Assembly (NCBI GenBank): GCA_003993805.1 | Contig: RSEF01000031.1 | Coordinates: forward strand, 17,615,842-17,679,841 | Length of the DNA stretch: 64,000 nucleotides | From: Himantopus leucocephalus | Lineage: Eukaryota; Chordata; Aves; Charadriiformes; Recurvirostridae | Reading direction: 5' to 3' | In this document: piece after piece, positions 1 through 13,100 of the stretch | Layout of the letters: each line of letters opens with the position of its first letter | Position numbering within the stretch: the first letter of the stretch is position 1 | Translations under genes and position numbers: made by a program | Notes under the pieces: model-generated | What the model saw: only the letters and a program-made list of their open reading frames with translations | Told to the model about the DNA's origin: nothing | The model's database searches: none

Positions 1-3000
1 CATTTTCTACGGCACATATCTCAAAACACACAGTTTTCAGCCTCAGGCAATAGAACTCCTCTTTCCTCCAAAGGAACTGTCCTTACCTTTATTAACAAAC
101 ATGCTTTCACAATATTGTTCAGTGACTGTTTGAAATGCTCTTTTGTTGCAGTTATTTTCCTGTTTTATTTGGAAAATGAAGAAATGATTGTCTTTCCTTT
201 TTTTTTTAGGTTAATTTATAGTCATTTGGGTCAAAATGCACTCTTAATTTTGAATATGCTATTAAATTGTTTTGGCAGTATTTTTCCTCTAGGAAATTCC
301 AACTAAGAGAAACAATAAACTCATGTCTCAGTGTTTTATTCAGAACCAATATGTACATAAGTTATTTGTGATCTCACAATGAAAAAAGTCAGGAGGATAA
401 AAAAAAAATAGAACAAGACAATTAAAATTAGAATTCTAGGCTTGACCTCACTTCAACTCTGTTAACTGGGCTATTATGTGCTGTGAAGTTGTCCTGTCAG
501 GGTTTGCATGTGGTTTTATGGATGCATGTTGGACACAATATTTATCACAGGCTTGTTCCCTCCCTTATAGGGTCTTACTCTCATGGTCTCTCAACTATGC
601 TTTTCCACTACATTACTCTTGGCATTTTGGATGTGAACAAAGAGACAAAGCTAGCACTCTTCAAAACTGTGGACTAAATCAAATAATTTAAGTTTCAGAT
701 AATTCCTAACAGAAGCTGGAAGAATCTGGGAAGGGTTTTGTTGTGTTTTTTTTTAACTTCTTGTTTACTAGCTGAAGAGGGTGTACATGCGTAAGCACAG
801 AGACCTTCCCTCACCTACTGTCTGTGAGTCGGAGTCTTAACCTAAAACATGCAATAATTAAGTTGCCAGACACTAGTGGAATGTCATCTTTTCTGGTTGG
901 AGAGAGAGTAAAAACTCCTCTTTGTACAGAATTCCAGTGTAGTAAAATAATCAACAAATGTATAATAATTGAAAGACTACTCTGAGCAATGCTAAATTCC
1001 AAAGTAAGTAAATGAGGAAAAACGTTGGAGTGATGCAATGTTTGAGAAGTAGAAGTTGAGTTGGTAAAGACAATTAAATTGCAGGGTAAGAGTTTGTGTT
1101 TTCTTTGGAAAGACAGTGAAAAGCATAACCTAGATAATCTACTGTGCTTCTCTGGGAAATTGTATGAATTTTTGTAGTAATGATGTAAATCTTCCATTTG
1201 TTTGAGTTAGGCTCTTCAAACTCTGTAAAGGACACTTGACTTGCGTAAGTGTCCTTTGATTTGTATGAAATACAAGATCATATGGGTTTGGAATATTATC
1301 TGCAGAATATAGTAATAATTTCAGATTCTCACTTCTTTTCTTGTGAAACTTCTTGTGCCTTTAAATCAGATCTGTTCTGTATTATAGTGAAGTATTTACT
1401 CCGTCCTGGTCATTTTCTCTGTGTGTATTCTTACCTTCCACTGCTTGGTTTACTTATTCTGTAGGACATATCTGTCCACCCTTTTCACTGCCTGACAGTG
1501 AGCATATCTTGCAGTGCCGACCCCACTAGTGCTGGCCAACACATCTGTTTTTTAGGAACATGGGTCTGGCCTCTCCCATAAAATACTTCCTTGAATGTCT
1601 AGGTAGTCATCACTGCGTGTAACTTGATGGCTTCATTCCCTCAACGTTCTCAGCAGCGTATTTCACCAATTAAACCTGTATTATTTTTTTTTTTCACTTT
1701 ACAATGAACTTCCTCTTCTTTCCAACAAATTTTATGAACTTACAGTTCCACAACTGTAATATGTTGCTAAACCCTCCACAGTTGCTTGGTACAGGAGAGA
1801 AGTACTTGAACACCCAAAGGAAAGGACAAAAGATGCAAGATGTCAAGCGTCATTGGCTCATTCACATTAAGTTCTTGTGCTTATTTATTGTAGATTCAGT
1901 GCTTAATTTAGGTACAAACCGTGACGAGTGCAGGTACTTCAATTTGATTATGTTCTTCCGTGTTCCATCTGGATCTGATTCCATGAGTTCCTTGCCATGG
2001 AAGCAGATAGTAACATGACGATTGATTATAGCAAAATTAAATTCTGTTAGGATATAGTAGTTCAACGGAAATTCCCAAGTAACCCAGAGTTCACGGTGAA
2101 GTGTCTTAATTGCATCTTCTATCTGTTTGTCTCTTTTCCAGTTGTGCAATGTACAATGATCTGAGTTAATATTTAGAAGGAAATTATTCTGTACCTTTCT
2201 AAAAGCCTGTTTAGCTCTGGGTTACAGAGATAGGGTCTTGCTGCGCTGTTTATTTATACAGGCCTTTAACAACTTTGATTTGAATTATAAGTTGAGAAGT
2301 ATTAAAGTGATAACAAATAGTTCATTACATTTTCTTATGAGAACATTTTGCTAAATGCAGTTGAGATATTCACAAGTGTCAGAAGTGAGTTAGGAGTGTG
2401 TAAGTAGAGTGGCATTTTCAGGGTTGGGTTTTTTTTTTGTCAACATGCTAAGTTAAGTAATATTTTAAAATCTAATGGCAACTTAAATGGTCTATAAGAC
2501 CAGAAGTAGATTGCAGTGTCTCTTTTCATGCAAGCACAAAATGTAGTTCTCCACAAATGCACACTTCATCACGAGCGACCCGCAGTGATAGCCAGCTAAT
2601 TCCAATTCCTTATGTTCTCCGTTCCAGCAAATCATCATGTGATTTAGTGGAGCAGAAAAAGCAATATATGGACCCAATGGTGTATTGTGAAATGTAATTT
2701 ATTACCTTCTCATAGAAGAAAAATAATTTCTGCTGGAAATACTGAATTCTGTCTTTACATTTGAGCTTTGCTGGAGTAAGCTGTGAGGTGAAATACTGTC
2801 AGCTCTGAGCATTGAGTCTAAGGTTTTCTTCATAACAGTACCCAGCTCTTTGTTTGCCACCATCCCTACCTCATTGCAGTCTGAAAATCCAGCCCTCCAT
2901 ATTATGTGGTAACTCTGTGACGCAAGCTGAAGTTTTCATTGCAGGAGGCTCAAGCAGCTGTAATCATCTGGGCTGATACCATCAAGCTAAAATCCAGATC

Positions 3001-6000
3001 TCAAGATATATAAGGCATTAACCCCGCATGACTTTTAGACATTGCCAAAGCATCAGTAGCCAGGGAAATTCCCAGGAAGCTCCAAGAGCAGTTGTGGACA
3101 TGCCTGTGTGGTGAAGTTGTGGACGTGTCTGTGGGTGATGACCCACACTCTGAGCACCAAGACCAAGGGATTACTTTTTCAGTGGGAGCTTTGTGGTGAA
3201 CAGAAGTAGTTGTACTTTCTAAGGACAAGGAGAGATGATGGGGCTTTTATGTCTGCCTTCTGCCGTGACGAGAGAAAGAATTACGTTCTCCATGTCCATG
3301 CTTGTACCAACCTCGTTGACTTCTCTGTAGTGGACTAAAGTCATCTGTTCCAGCTCCTTAATGCTATCATGGCCCAGATTCTTCCTTTCAGCTTCTAGAA
3401 GGCTTCAAAATCTCTTCTGTGCTTATTAGTTCTCAGTTTCCCCTTGCTCTTCCCGTCACTCACAGCTGCATCCATTCCCACAAATCAATTTTTCCTGTTC
3501 TGTCTGGATTAATAATATAATGTTAATGTATTAAATCCTTTAGCTCAAATGATCTGCTCAGTAAAAATGAGCATTTGGGATTCAAACGTATCATTTAAAT
3601 GGAGGGGCTCAGGGAGGACGTTTTGTGTAACATTTCCTTTTTTCTTAAAAGTTCAGCCTTTCGAACTCCATGTACAAAAAGTATGTACAGATACTGACAG
3701 TTGGTTGCAATGCTGAATGCTCTGTCAGATTGACGGTTTGCCCGCCCAGGCTTCAGGCTGGCCCCTCCTCCACCAGGTTTCTGCACAACAGTTGGCTTTT
3801 GATTATATGATCACGTAACTCTTTTTCCATAGGGCGTCATCTTGAGAGTGCAAAGGTTACAAGTGCAGTTGGCTCCCTATCATTGCTCAGAGCTGGCATC
3901 TCCTAACTTTTGAGTGCCGGACTTTGGGCATATGTTAATTAACATGCAAGAATGTGCAGTCAGCCCTAAGGTTGCTTAAAATTCCTTTGTGGCCCATGTC
4001 CCTCCAGCATGGCTTAATAGCAGAAAGCTGAGAGGCAGCTATGCAGTATAACTGAACGCAGGAGCTGCTATGGGAAGGAGGAGAGACTTCCCAGAGTAAC
4101 AGACAGTCGGATCTTTGATATACAGTCTGCGCTCTGGGAAGTCCCAGAGACTTGGGTGTGCGTACAACCACACTGATGCTGCAATGGCCATGTTCTGCAG
4201 CACAGTCGTAGTAAGGGAGGTGAGAGATATGGTAGCCTCTGGAAAGCATATTTTTACCTTTCAGAATGTTTTGCTCCAGAGGACAACTGCACTAAACATC
4301 TGTCAAGATTATAATGGATATGAGGGCACCTGAGGAAAAACAATAGTGGGAAAAGGATTAGTGCTTGGGTAATAGCTGGTACCATCTGTAACCAGCAAAA
4401 CAGTGTCTCTCTCGCCTTCAGTCAGAAGCAGAAATTCATTGCCGTGGGCACTTCGTTAAATTTGGGGGCTGTCTTCAGTAATGAAAATGCTACTTTAGGA
4501 GAGCTCTTGGTAACTCCTCGTAGAAAATAAAATATTAATGATATGCAAAGCACAGATATGTTTGGTTTAGCTTATTGTACTGTGCCTGGTGGTGGAGTAC
4601 AGTGTAAGCTTTTCCCCCTGAGTTGGTACTCTGTGAGGTTGGAGTCACGATCAGTGTATTTAATTTCTTCTGCAGTTGAGAACACCATTAAAGTTTTCTT
4701 GGAAAGGAACAGGACTCAACTTGCCAGATCCTCTCTCTACCTCTCACGCCTGTAATTTTGATGGTGGAACCAGTGCTACGTAACTGTTGCTCTGTGGTTT
4801 ATATTTCCAAACACTAACTGATCTGAGGAGCGCAGGAAGGGCTCTTTCTTTTTTGAAGTCTACCTAATTATGGTTTTTCCCATATACCTCCTTTTTGTAA
4901 TCCTGAAGTAGTTTAAACGGTCCAGATGAAAAATGTGGCTTTATACAAAACATTTTTTGGTCCCTTCTTAGTATGTTTATATTGCAACTTGGCTAAAGCT
5001 CATTGAATTATTTCCAATAGCCCAAAGACTGTTTAAAAACTGCTGTCCATGTGTTTCTTTTCATCATTGTTTGGATGATCTTTTTTCAGTTCCGTGGACC
5101 TTGTTCACTTCTGACATTTCATTAAACTGTTAGAGGAAGTTGAGATTAGTCAGGTCATTTCAAATCAACACAGCAAAGTCATTCAGCTGCAATATGAGGG
5201 GAGGAGAAATGCCTACACACTGAGTTCCAGGCTAGATACTAAATGCCACACCAAACAGAGACATTGTCCCCACTGCCCAGCTGGCTTCATCTCTTAGAGC
5301 AGAAGGAGATTGTATTATGAAATTACCACAGGGCATTCAAATTACAGGCTGGTTATGGGAGGAGGGGGGAGGCTGGTTTGCATTGAAGCTTGGTTTTTTG
5401 TTTATCTCCTCAGTGAATGTCTATTTTTTTGCATACAGATGTGTAATAAGAGCCCAGGTTGGGATACCAAGTGAGCGTAAGCAAACTCAGGGACACCCCT
5501 TCATCTTCCAGCATAAGAGTTCAAGGAGTCTGGGGTGGTACGGGGTGGCAGAGGCAGTGACAGTGAGTGCCACTGATGCTTTCAGGGTTTGGGATTTGGG
5601 AGAGCTCACGTTCCCTCGGCATCTCTTCTACTATAGAAGCGCAACACTCTTTACTAGGGAAGGCTGTATCTCACCTATCCTGTCTGCTGTCCTTCGGCTT
5701 GAGAGGGAGGATTTGCATAACTAAAGTCCTCTGTTATGGAAATATAGCTGCTATTTAGGGTGCAGCCAGATTGACAACAATAGGCAAAAGATCATACCCT
5801 GCCTCTGTGAAAGTTACCGCGGGCAGTTTACTCTTGCCTGGGAAACTGCTGTCTTCTTCCCGAGACGAGACTTTTTCAGCCCTAGAAATCACTTCATGTT
5901 TCTTTGTGGTGCCACTAACTCTGTAACTTTTTACAGTGGTGATTCAGGTGTGTTTTCTTGTCTCCTGTTGATACGTCATACACCAAAGAAGTGAGAAGTT

Positions 6001-7087
6001 AGGGGTAACCTCTGTCAGCCAAACTCCAGCTGATTGTGATTTCTTCTCTGAATAATTAGTTGGGATATTGAAGGTGTAACAAAATTTGCTATTCTTAATG
6101 CTGGGGGTGGGGCTGGATTTTTTTTTAAACCAACTGAAGTCTGGCCTAAAACAATATTGGTCTATGAAAACAGTGAGTTGCAACTGCATGTACTGCTCCT
6201 GCTCCCACTCCAACAGAAGAAAACAAGTTTAGTTAAAGAAAAACAGAAGATGACAGTCTGCACTCTGAGTGCACTTGTTTATACCACAGGCAGCACTTAC
6301 TTTCTGCAGGCAGCCAGCTACCCCATCATAGCAATTGCAATAAATGACGGGCTAGAGCTCCTCCAGAAATAAACTCTCACTTAAAGGTGCATGGTTTTTG
6401 ATTCCTTTCCTGTCTTTTCTCATAGATAACTCAGATCCCCCAATGAGACCCTTTCAGACAGGTTTGTTCACCTGATTTGCACCTTGGTAATAAATTGCCA
6501 TTTAGTGGCATCAAAGGAGTATGTATGTGACCACAGGCTCCCACACCTTCCCTGGGAGCTTATGAGGCTGTCCCTGTTCTTTCCACAGTGAAATCTGCCC
6601 TCAATCCCCGTCCACACTGGAATGTCTATACTTACCTCCGAGGCCAAACTGCAAGTAAACTTCAACCATTGAGTAAACTTGTTAAAAACCTGGCTTCTAT
6701 GGTTTTATTGTGAGGGCACCGCACAGTTTTCTTTAGCACATGACTGAGGCTTTTACCTTCATCCCATGTGTTTATACAGGGAAAATCAGGCTGTTGGACA
6801 GCAGAATGTTTTAACGTTGCATATGCTTCCCAGTGCACCCTGCCTGAAGCGGGTCTCTTAAAAATTAATCTGATAAAGTGATCTTCTGTGTTGAATCAGG
6901 GATAGGAATACATCAACCCCGCTTTACGCAGTATGTGAAGTGTCTGGAAAAAATTCACTGAAAAGTAAGATCCATAAGAAAGACAACTACAAAAAGAGAA
7001 GCTTTAAAAGTCATCAAAATGCACATAAACAAAATTTTCTGGCAAGGGCAGCCTAGACCTCTGGCTTACTTGGGACAGCTGCCATCA
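1..7087. other. 5' flanking / intergenic DNA, no identified gene
   Basis: AT-rich single-copy-looking sequence about 16-23 kb upstream of the PLPP1 promoter. I see no open frame with recognisable protein similarity joined to convincing splice sites. Open frames of 60-135 codons occur on both strands at about the rate expected by chance. The most protein-like are two minus-strand stretches at 1862-2149 and 2492-2697, discussed in the findings; neither begins with ATG. Short T-runs occur near 1683 and 2430. By known human synteny SLC38A9 should lie further upstream in this direction, but I recognise none of its exons here. Confidence 0.6.
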
Positions 7088-7134
7088 ATAGGAATCTTTC
7101 CCTTTGCTTTCAATGGGCACTGATTCAGGCCTTG
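7088..7134 (+). repeat. short relic of an ancient amniote interspersed repeat (candidate)
   Basis: The stretch reads as a '...CTTTCCCTTTGCTTTCAATGGGCACTGATTCAGGCC' type string (key part 7101-7131). It resembles the 'tcaatgggc...ggatcaggcc' module found in old amniote repeats. It is short and diverged, so the family cannot be assigned, and the call rests on remembered similarity alone. Confidence 0.3.
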
Positions 7135-10100
7135 GAGAAATTGCTCTTGAAAAGATTTTGGCAGTTAGGGGAAGATTCCATCAGGAACAGTGGGACTCGG
7201 CTTTCCACGCAGGAAGCTGGGTGTACTTTCTGCAGCTGTTAATCAGGTGCAGTCAGACCTGCATCACAGTTTATGTGCTATATTTTTGAGTGTGATTTAA
7301 CAGATTTACCTTTAAAAAAAAATCACTGAAAAGTTGAGTACCAAAGTAAAACCCGAATATAAGTGGGAAACACAATCTGACTTTTTCTTGTGCAGTGTTA
7401 ACTCTTACAGGAAAAAATAGAATACCTTTGAAGTACCCTTAGCTGGTTTCTGCATTCCAGGGTGGATCTTACTTTTCTTTGACTCCTTGGGCAAAAATTT
7501 ACAAGCGCTCTGGGATTTGTGTGTAGTTGCATTGCTGCTCCCTATGTACTTGTTCTTTGCCTGTTAATTATTTGTCAGCAGCGTTTCTCTGTGGAGTATT
7601 TTATAGCACTTGAACCACGTGGAAAGTATGCACCAAGCTGAACCCACTAAATTTGGTGAATAATCCGTTGTGTGTAGATGCTGTCATGTATTTCTGGGGA
7701 AGAAAAAACACTGAGGGCACTCTGTCCTCTTCAAAAACACTTGTAAGGAATGGTCCCAGAGCTTTAAAAGATCCTCCCTTTTCTAAGTGCTGTGTGAATT
7801 TCCATGCAGTTCACTACCTTCGTTACATACTAGAGCCACAAACCTCAAGCCAGCAGACAGCTGGAGAGGAGCTGTGAACCTTTTTGACTACGTTTATTTT
7901 AAAATGTTAAGCCAAAGTATATATAAAGTCACAGAAGACTCAGAACTCAGTTTTCTGCCATGTGCTTCTCCATCGCACCGCTTGTCCATTGTATCACACT
8001 GCTTTTTAGAGAAACTAATCCAGTTTTGCTTAACCTAACTACCAACTGTCCCTGTTCTGGCACTCCCAATGACGATTCTTCAGCAGATGAATAAATAGTT
8101 GAGTAGCCCACCGGGTATCTCTGCAGAGCCACTGACCCATGCAATGCAAGTAGAAAGAATCTCCTTTGGGGATCTAGAGGCCCAAGCACTCACATCCTGG
8201 TGCTGACCTGTTTTGAGAGGGCACCACTAGGTGTGCCTGACACACAAATAACATGCATCTATCTGCTGTTCCTTGAACCCCTGCAGTACACATTGCGCCT
8301 TTTTGTCATGAAGGTTGCCCGTGCTGGTCTGTGATCAGTTGCGTCATGGAGCCACCTTGATATCCAGTCCACCAAGAGGATGAGTGTGTGACAGCAGTTG
8401 ACAGCCCGGCTCTCAGGAACAATAAAACGTCGTGGTTCTAGCTCTAAGGATTTTGATCTTATGTTATGTATTAGCCATGATGGCCCGAGTGCATTCAAGG
8501 GGTATGTTTCCCACTGGCAGGAAAGGGGAGGGAGCAGTTGCAGGTGGGCTGGTATAATACAAGTACACACAGCCGAAGTTGCTCAGGCCATATCCAGTTT
8601 CCAGCCATTCATACGTGAGGGGGGTGCCCTCCAGCTGGCAAATACATCAACGCTGTTAAACTTGGTATAACACTGCAGACTGCTTTGCTGTTCCTCTTTC
8701 AGAAACTTTCAAAAGGGGATAAAATGATGCCTTACTGAGCACACCAAAGCTGTAGAAGAAATAATAGGAAATTAATAGAAAATTGGCATGTAGTGGCAAA
8801 AGCTACCTCAGGACATGTGCAGTTCCACCCAGAAACCTAAAGGTGCAGAGACAGAGGAAAGCATTGTGTCATTGTTTCCATCTTCTTACCACTCACAAGA
8901 GTATTAGTAAGATACTCCCAAGCTTCACCAATCTCTCACTGTGGCCAGATATTCAAAAGCAGTCAGCCAGATATCCCAAAGCACTACGTACTCCCGTGGA
9001 GCCAAGTTAGAACTATAAAGCTGTAAGTGAATGACCTCAGCGCAGGAGAACTGAATTTCTTCAAAAATTGTGCAAGCTCGGCAATCAAACATGCAAATCT
9101 ATCACACAGTGTGCTTATGTAGCTGATGCAAAAGCCTATGCAATCTCTTAACTTTCCATATTAGACTATAAACCTTAAGAGACAAATGGAGTATGTTACT
9201 TATAAAGCTGAAGGCAATATGATATGAAAAGTCATTCTCCTTAATAAATTATTTCTATGCTTTTAAAGGTTCGGGTCCTCAACAATATACTATTTTGTTT
9301 GCTAATATTAAACGAATCCTTCTTGGAGGAGGTGGATTCTGTTGGCTGGCCCTCCTCACAACTCTTAAGGCCAACGTATTGTTAAATAAAATGAAACAAT
9401 TTTAACTTTGTAGACTTTTTTCTGCTGTGAAACAACTGTTACAGAAATGGCATTTAAGAGTGTGTCTTTTTTTGCCTTCAAGAGTTTTGGAGTAGTCCTC
9501 CTTTTTCAGTTTCAAGATGACCAAATAGTTCCAGTAATTTCTGATCTCCCTGCCAGTTTATTATTAGTGCAACTGGCGACAAACCAGCTGACTGATGTCA
9601 GTCTCATAATAAAGAATGACAAAGCTACACAAGGGTCCCATGAGAAACTGAAGAAGGAGGATCAAACACAATTGTAAATATGTGCAAGAGACTACAAGGT
9701 CTCTGGCAAAAGTTTTACTGCTTTTTATAGCACTACTTATTCAACAGGTTTTCTCTTTTCCTTTCCCGGGTGTGTGCATTTTGCATTGTTCTCTGTTTTG
9801 TTGTTTGGTTGTTTGGTTTTTTTTAATATGTCATGTAATGGAGTACATGAATATTCTTATTTAATGTGAGTGCATAACTCTTCATTTAATATGACTCATG
9901 AATATATCCCACAAGGTAGAGCATCCCTAATTATTTGCTGTGTTGCCAACTGCAATCTTAGGTTTGCATCTTGCAGTTATATAAATGAATCATAATTGTG
10001 AAGAAAAGCCATGTTTTCCAAAGCTGCAGCAGCAATTTTTCCAGCTATTGTGTGCACAGGAATGTGGCTGCACACACCCAGAGATCTCCAGACATCAGTA

Positions 10101-13100
10101 AAGCTTATGGATCCTGTCAGCTGCAGAACCAGAAACTAAGCATTAGTATAAAAGCCACCCATGTCCTTCCCTCATCTTTCAGTAGGTCTGTTCTCAACTT
10201 AGCCTTGTCTGATTTTGCAACTAAATTTTTAAGAGTGGTGTTGTAGAAAGGCCATTGCAAAAAAAAAANAAAAAAAAAAAAAAAAAAAAAAACCAGACAA
10301 TTGCAAGAAGTCTATCTGGATTATATGAGACAGAACTAAAACAGATTATAATCTGGTTCTCCTGGACTTTTTAGCAGTAGGTTAAAAAAGATACCAGATT
10401 TAGGTTGCTCTTCATTACTGTGTCTAGTTTTTACTGCCCTGCCATTCAGGATAGGTTCTTGGAAGGAGAGTTATATCCCCAGGAATACGATTTGTGGAAA
10501 CCATCATTGCTAAAAAATGAACTGTGATTTAGCCAGCAAGAATACTGTAGAACCTTAAGGAAATGCTGTAGGAAATGCTGTAGGGAGTTATTCACCTCAG
10601 TCTGAGCTGCAGGGACATGGCACATCACTCTTTTCATTACAGCCAAGAAAAGCTGTTGTGTTTTCCATATTTGCATCTAGTCCATTCAGGGATAAAGCTG
10701 TATTTATCTGAGCTGCCCCTGGGATCCAGTACAACATACTCTGCAAATCAGTACATCTCCACAAAAGACATCTGGACTTCTGCATTCAGAAAAAGTGTTT
10801 TGAAGAAAAATTGACTCTGAACAACTGTTTTCATCTCATTCTCCATTGCCTGAACTGTATCTTTACTGTTATCTGTGCTACTCTGCCAGTGATAAAAAGT
10901 TTCCAGCCTTCAGGCAATATGAATATGTAAAGCATTCCGGCAGATTCAAATACCATCTTGCCTCAGTGCAAATCTACAAAGGTGGTTTTCCAGCACACGT
11001 TAGGCAACACCTAACCTTTGAAAAATTCACTCTATTTCAGCAGACAAGTAATGTGCTCTGGGGAAAATTCAAACTTGACTCCTTCAAGCCAGACTATCAA
11101 TTCAATTAAATTGCCTTTAGGGTACAATTTCTTATTTCCAGATTTCCACATGGTATGAAACAGTCACATTTACAGAGGGCAGAAGTTTTACTAGGAAGGC
11201 ACATAGAGCCTCGTGATGCCTTTTGTTCAAGGAAACCCCCGGTACATTGAGAGAAAATAAAAAGAAAAGCAAAGCAAAGAGGCTTTTGCTATTCTTTCTT
11301 CATATTTGTGATGGCATCTAATGATTAGAGAAGGCCCCAAATTTTTGATTGCAGACTGTTTCTTACTTTTTGCATCCAAAAGATTTGGATATGATAATTT
11401 CAGTAAAAGCTTAATGCTGCTATTTCTTTATTGTTACCCTTTCCTCTAGTTCATTTACAAGCTGCAGTGAACATCTGCATAGACAGGTCAAGATTTCCCA
11501 AAGGCTGAAATGCTTCTCTCTAGCAGTAAGACCCAGGAAATAAAAAAGAGGGGAACTGAGAGAAATCCGCTTGTGGAGTAGACAAGTTATCTCGCTCCCT
11601 GGTATCAGTGAGTCCCTTCGTGCTTGTATGGGTAAGGCCAATATTTGTCATTCTCTCCATTTTACCTTACTCCTCACCCCTCCCCATCATTTCCCATGCC
11701 TCTAAGAGTTTGTCAAACACACTGCAAGGAGCATCCACAGGAAAGGTGAGGTACTCTTAAGACATAATCTGCATTAGGTACTCTAAGAAGGAGAAAAAAT
11801 GTACAGAGTAATGCTCCCTTCCAGCTTCCTGGTCTCTTTCTGTATCTTAGAGTCCAGGTCCCCGGAGCTAAATGTTAATCCAACTGAATATTCTTGTAAC
11901 CAACTGGGAGGTCACAGAAATGTAGAAGGAAAGTGCCAGTCTTTATACGTGGTCATCAGGTCAGAGATGAATTAGACTCTACCATTTGTAAGAGGATACT
12001 GATGACTACAAGGAATTGGGACATTTGTTTTACATCTGTTTGTAACGACAGAAGCTCCAGCAGCACAGTGGTCGCCTAACTCTGAATTGGGGCAGTGGTT
12101 CAATACTGACTCAGAGGGAAGTATGCCAGCAGCACCACTGAACGTGCATTCCATATAATACAGCAGGAAATTTGGACAGCAGCTTGTTATAACACTGTTT
12201 TGGAAATGCATGAGTCACTGTGTTTCTGGAATCTGAACCTTTCTCAGCATGTTTTTGTGCTAGATACCGTGTCACGTTGTTTGAGAAAGCCTGAAGGACC
12301 GATGCTGAGTTAGTTTATCCAGGATCTTCATATTGGAGTACTCTAATCCATCTCTGTCATCTTTCTTCCTGTTTCCAAAAAAACAATGCAATCCACTATT
12401 TTCTTCCATTGTGAAATATTATTTAAAACACTTTTGTAATTGATACTAATCTCCTCCTTTATTAGAGCAACCCACTGAGCCTTTCACCTCAGCTGTTGGC
12501 ATTCACTGACCTCTCTGATGCTTTCAGATGAGGCTCCCCCACTACTTACTCCTTCACACCACCATGCATACAGTACTCCTTCTCTGTCCTATTTCAAAAG
12601 GTTTCTTGCAAGACTAAAACCACCGATAAAATTACATATATGCTCTGCAGTAACTAAACATGCCAGGGGATGCCTCTGCGTTTCCTTTGCTTCCTTTCTC
12701 CTCTTCTTCCGCTGGCAGTTGTCTGTCTCCAAAGCTGCACCCCTGTCTCTACAGGCTTAGGATCCAGGTACCTCTCTGAATTGCACTCATGGCAGAAGGT
12801 CCCTCCCTCTAATGAATGTCACAATTTGTCTACAACACCTTAGCTTTTTTTCTTCTTCTTACACAAAAATCTAGCACTGAACTGAATTACAGTTAACATA
12901 GTTTTATTTAATCTGATAAATCCAGGTATCCACACATGCACATGCACCCACATGCTTTTTTATGAGACACTAAAATACAGCTGTATTGCAAATTATCAAA
13001 GCGCAAGAAAAATCAACAACATGGTTGTGTTAGAAGCAGGGTGCAGAGGAAAGGGAAACTTCCCATCTTGCAAACAATTGCATATGTTGGATTGAGCATT

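Noticed and set aside
811..1197. 128-codon minus-strand frame
   Set aside because: Ser/Leu/His-rich translation with no family resemblance; plausible by chance in this amount of sequence.
5317..5724. 135-codon + strand frame
   Set aside because: No recognisable domain or flanking splice signals. The composition looks like translated non-coding DNA.
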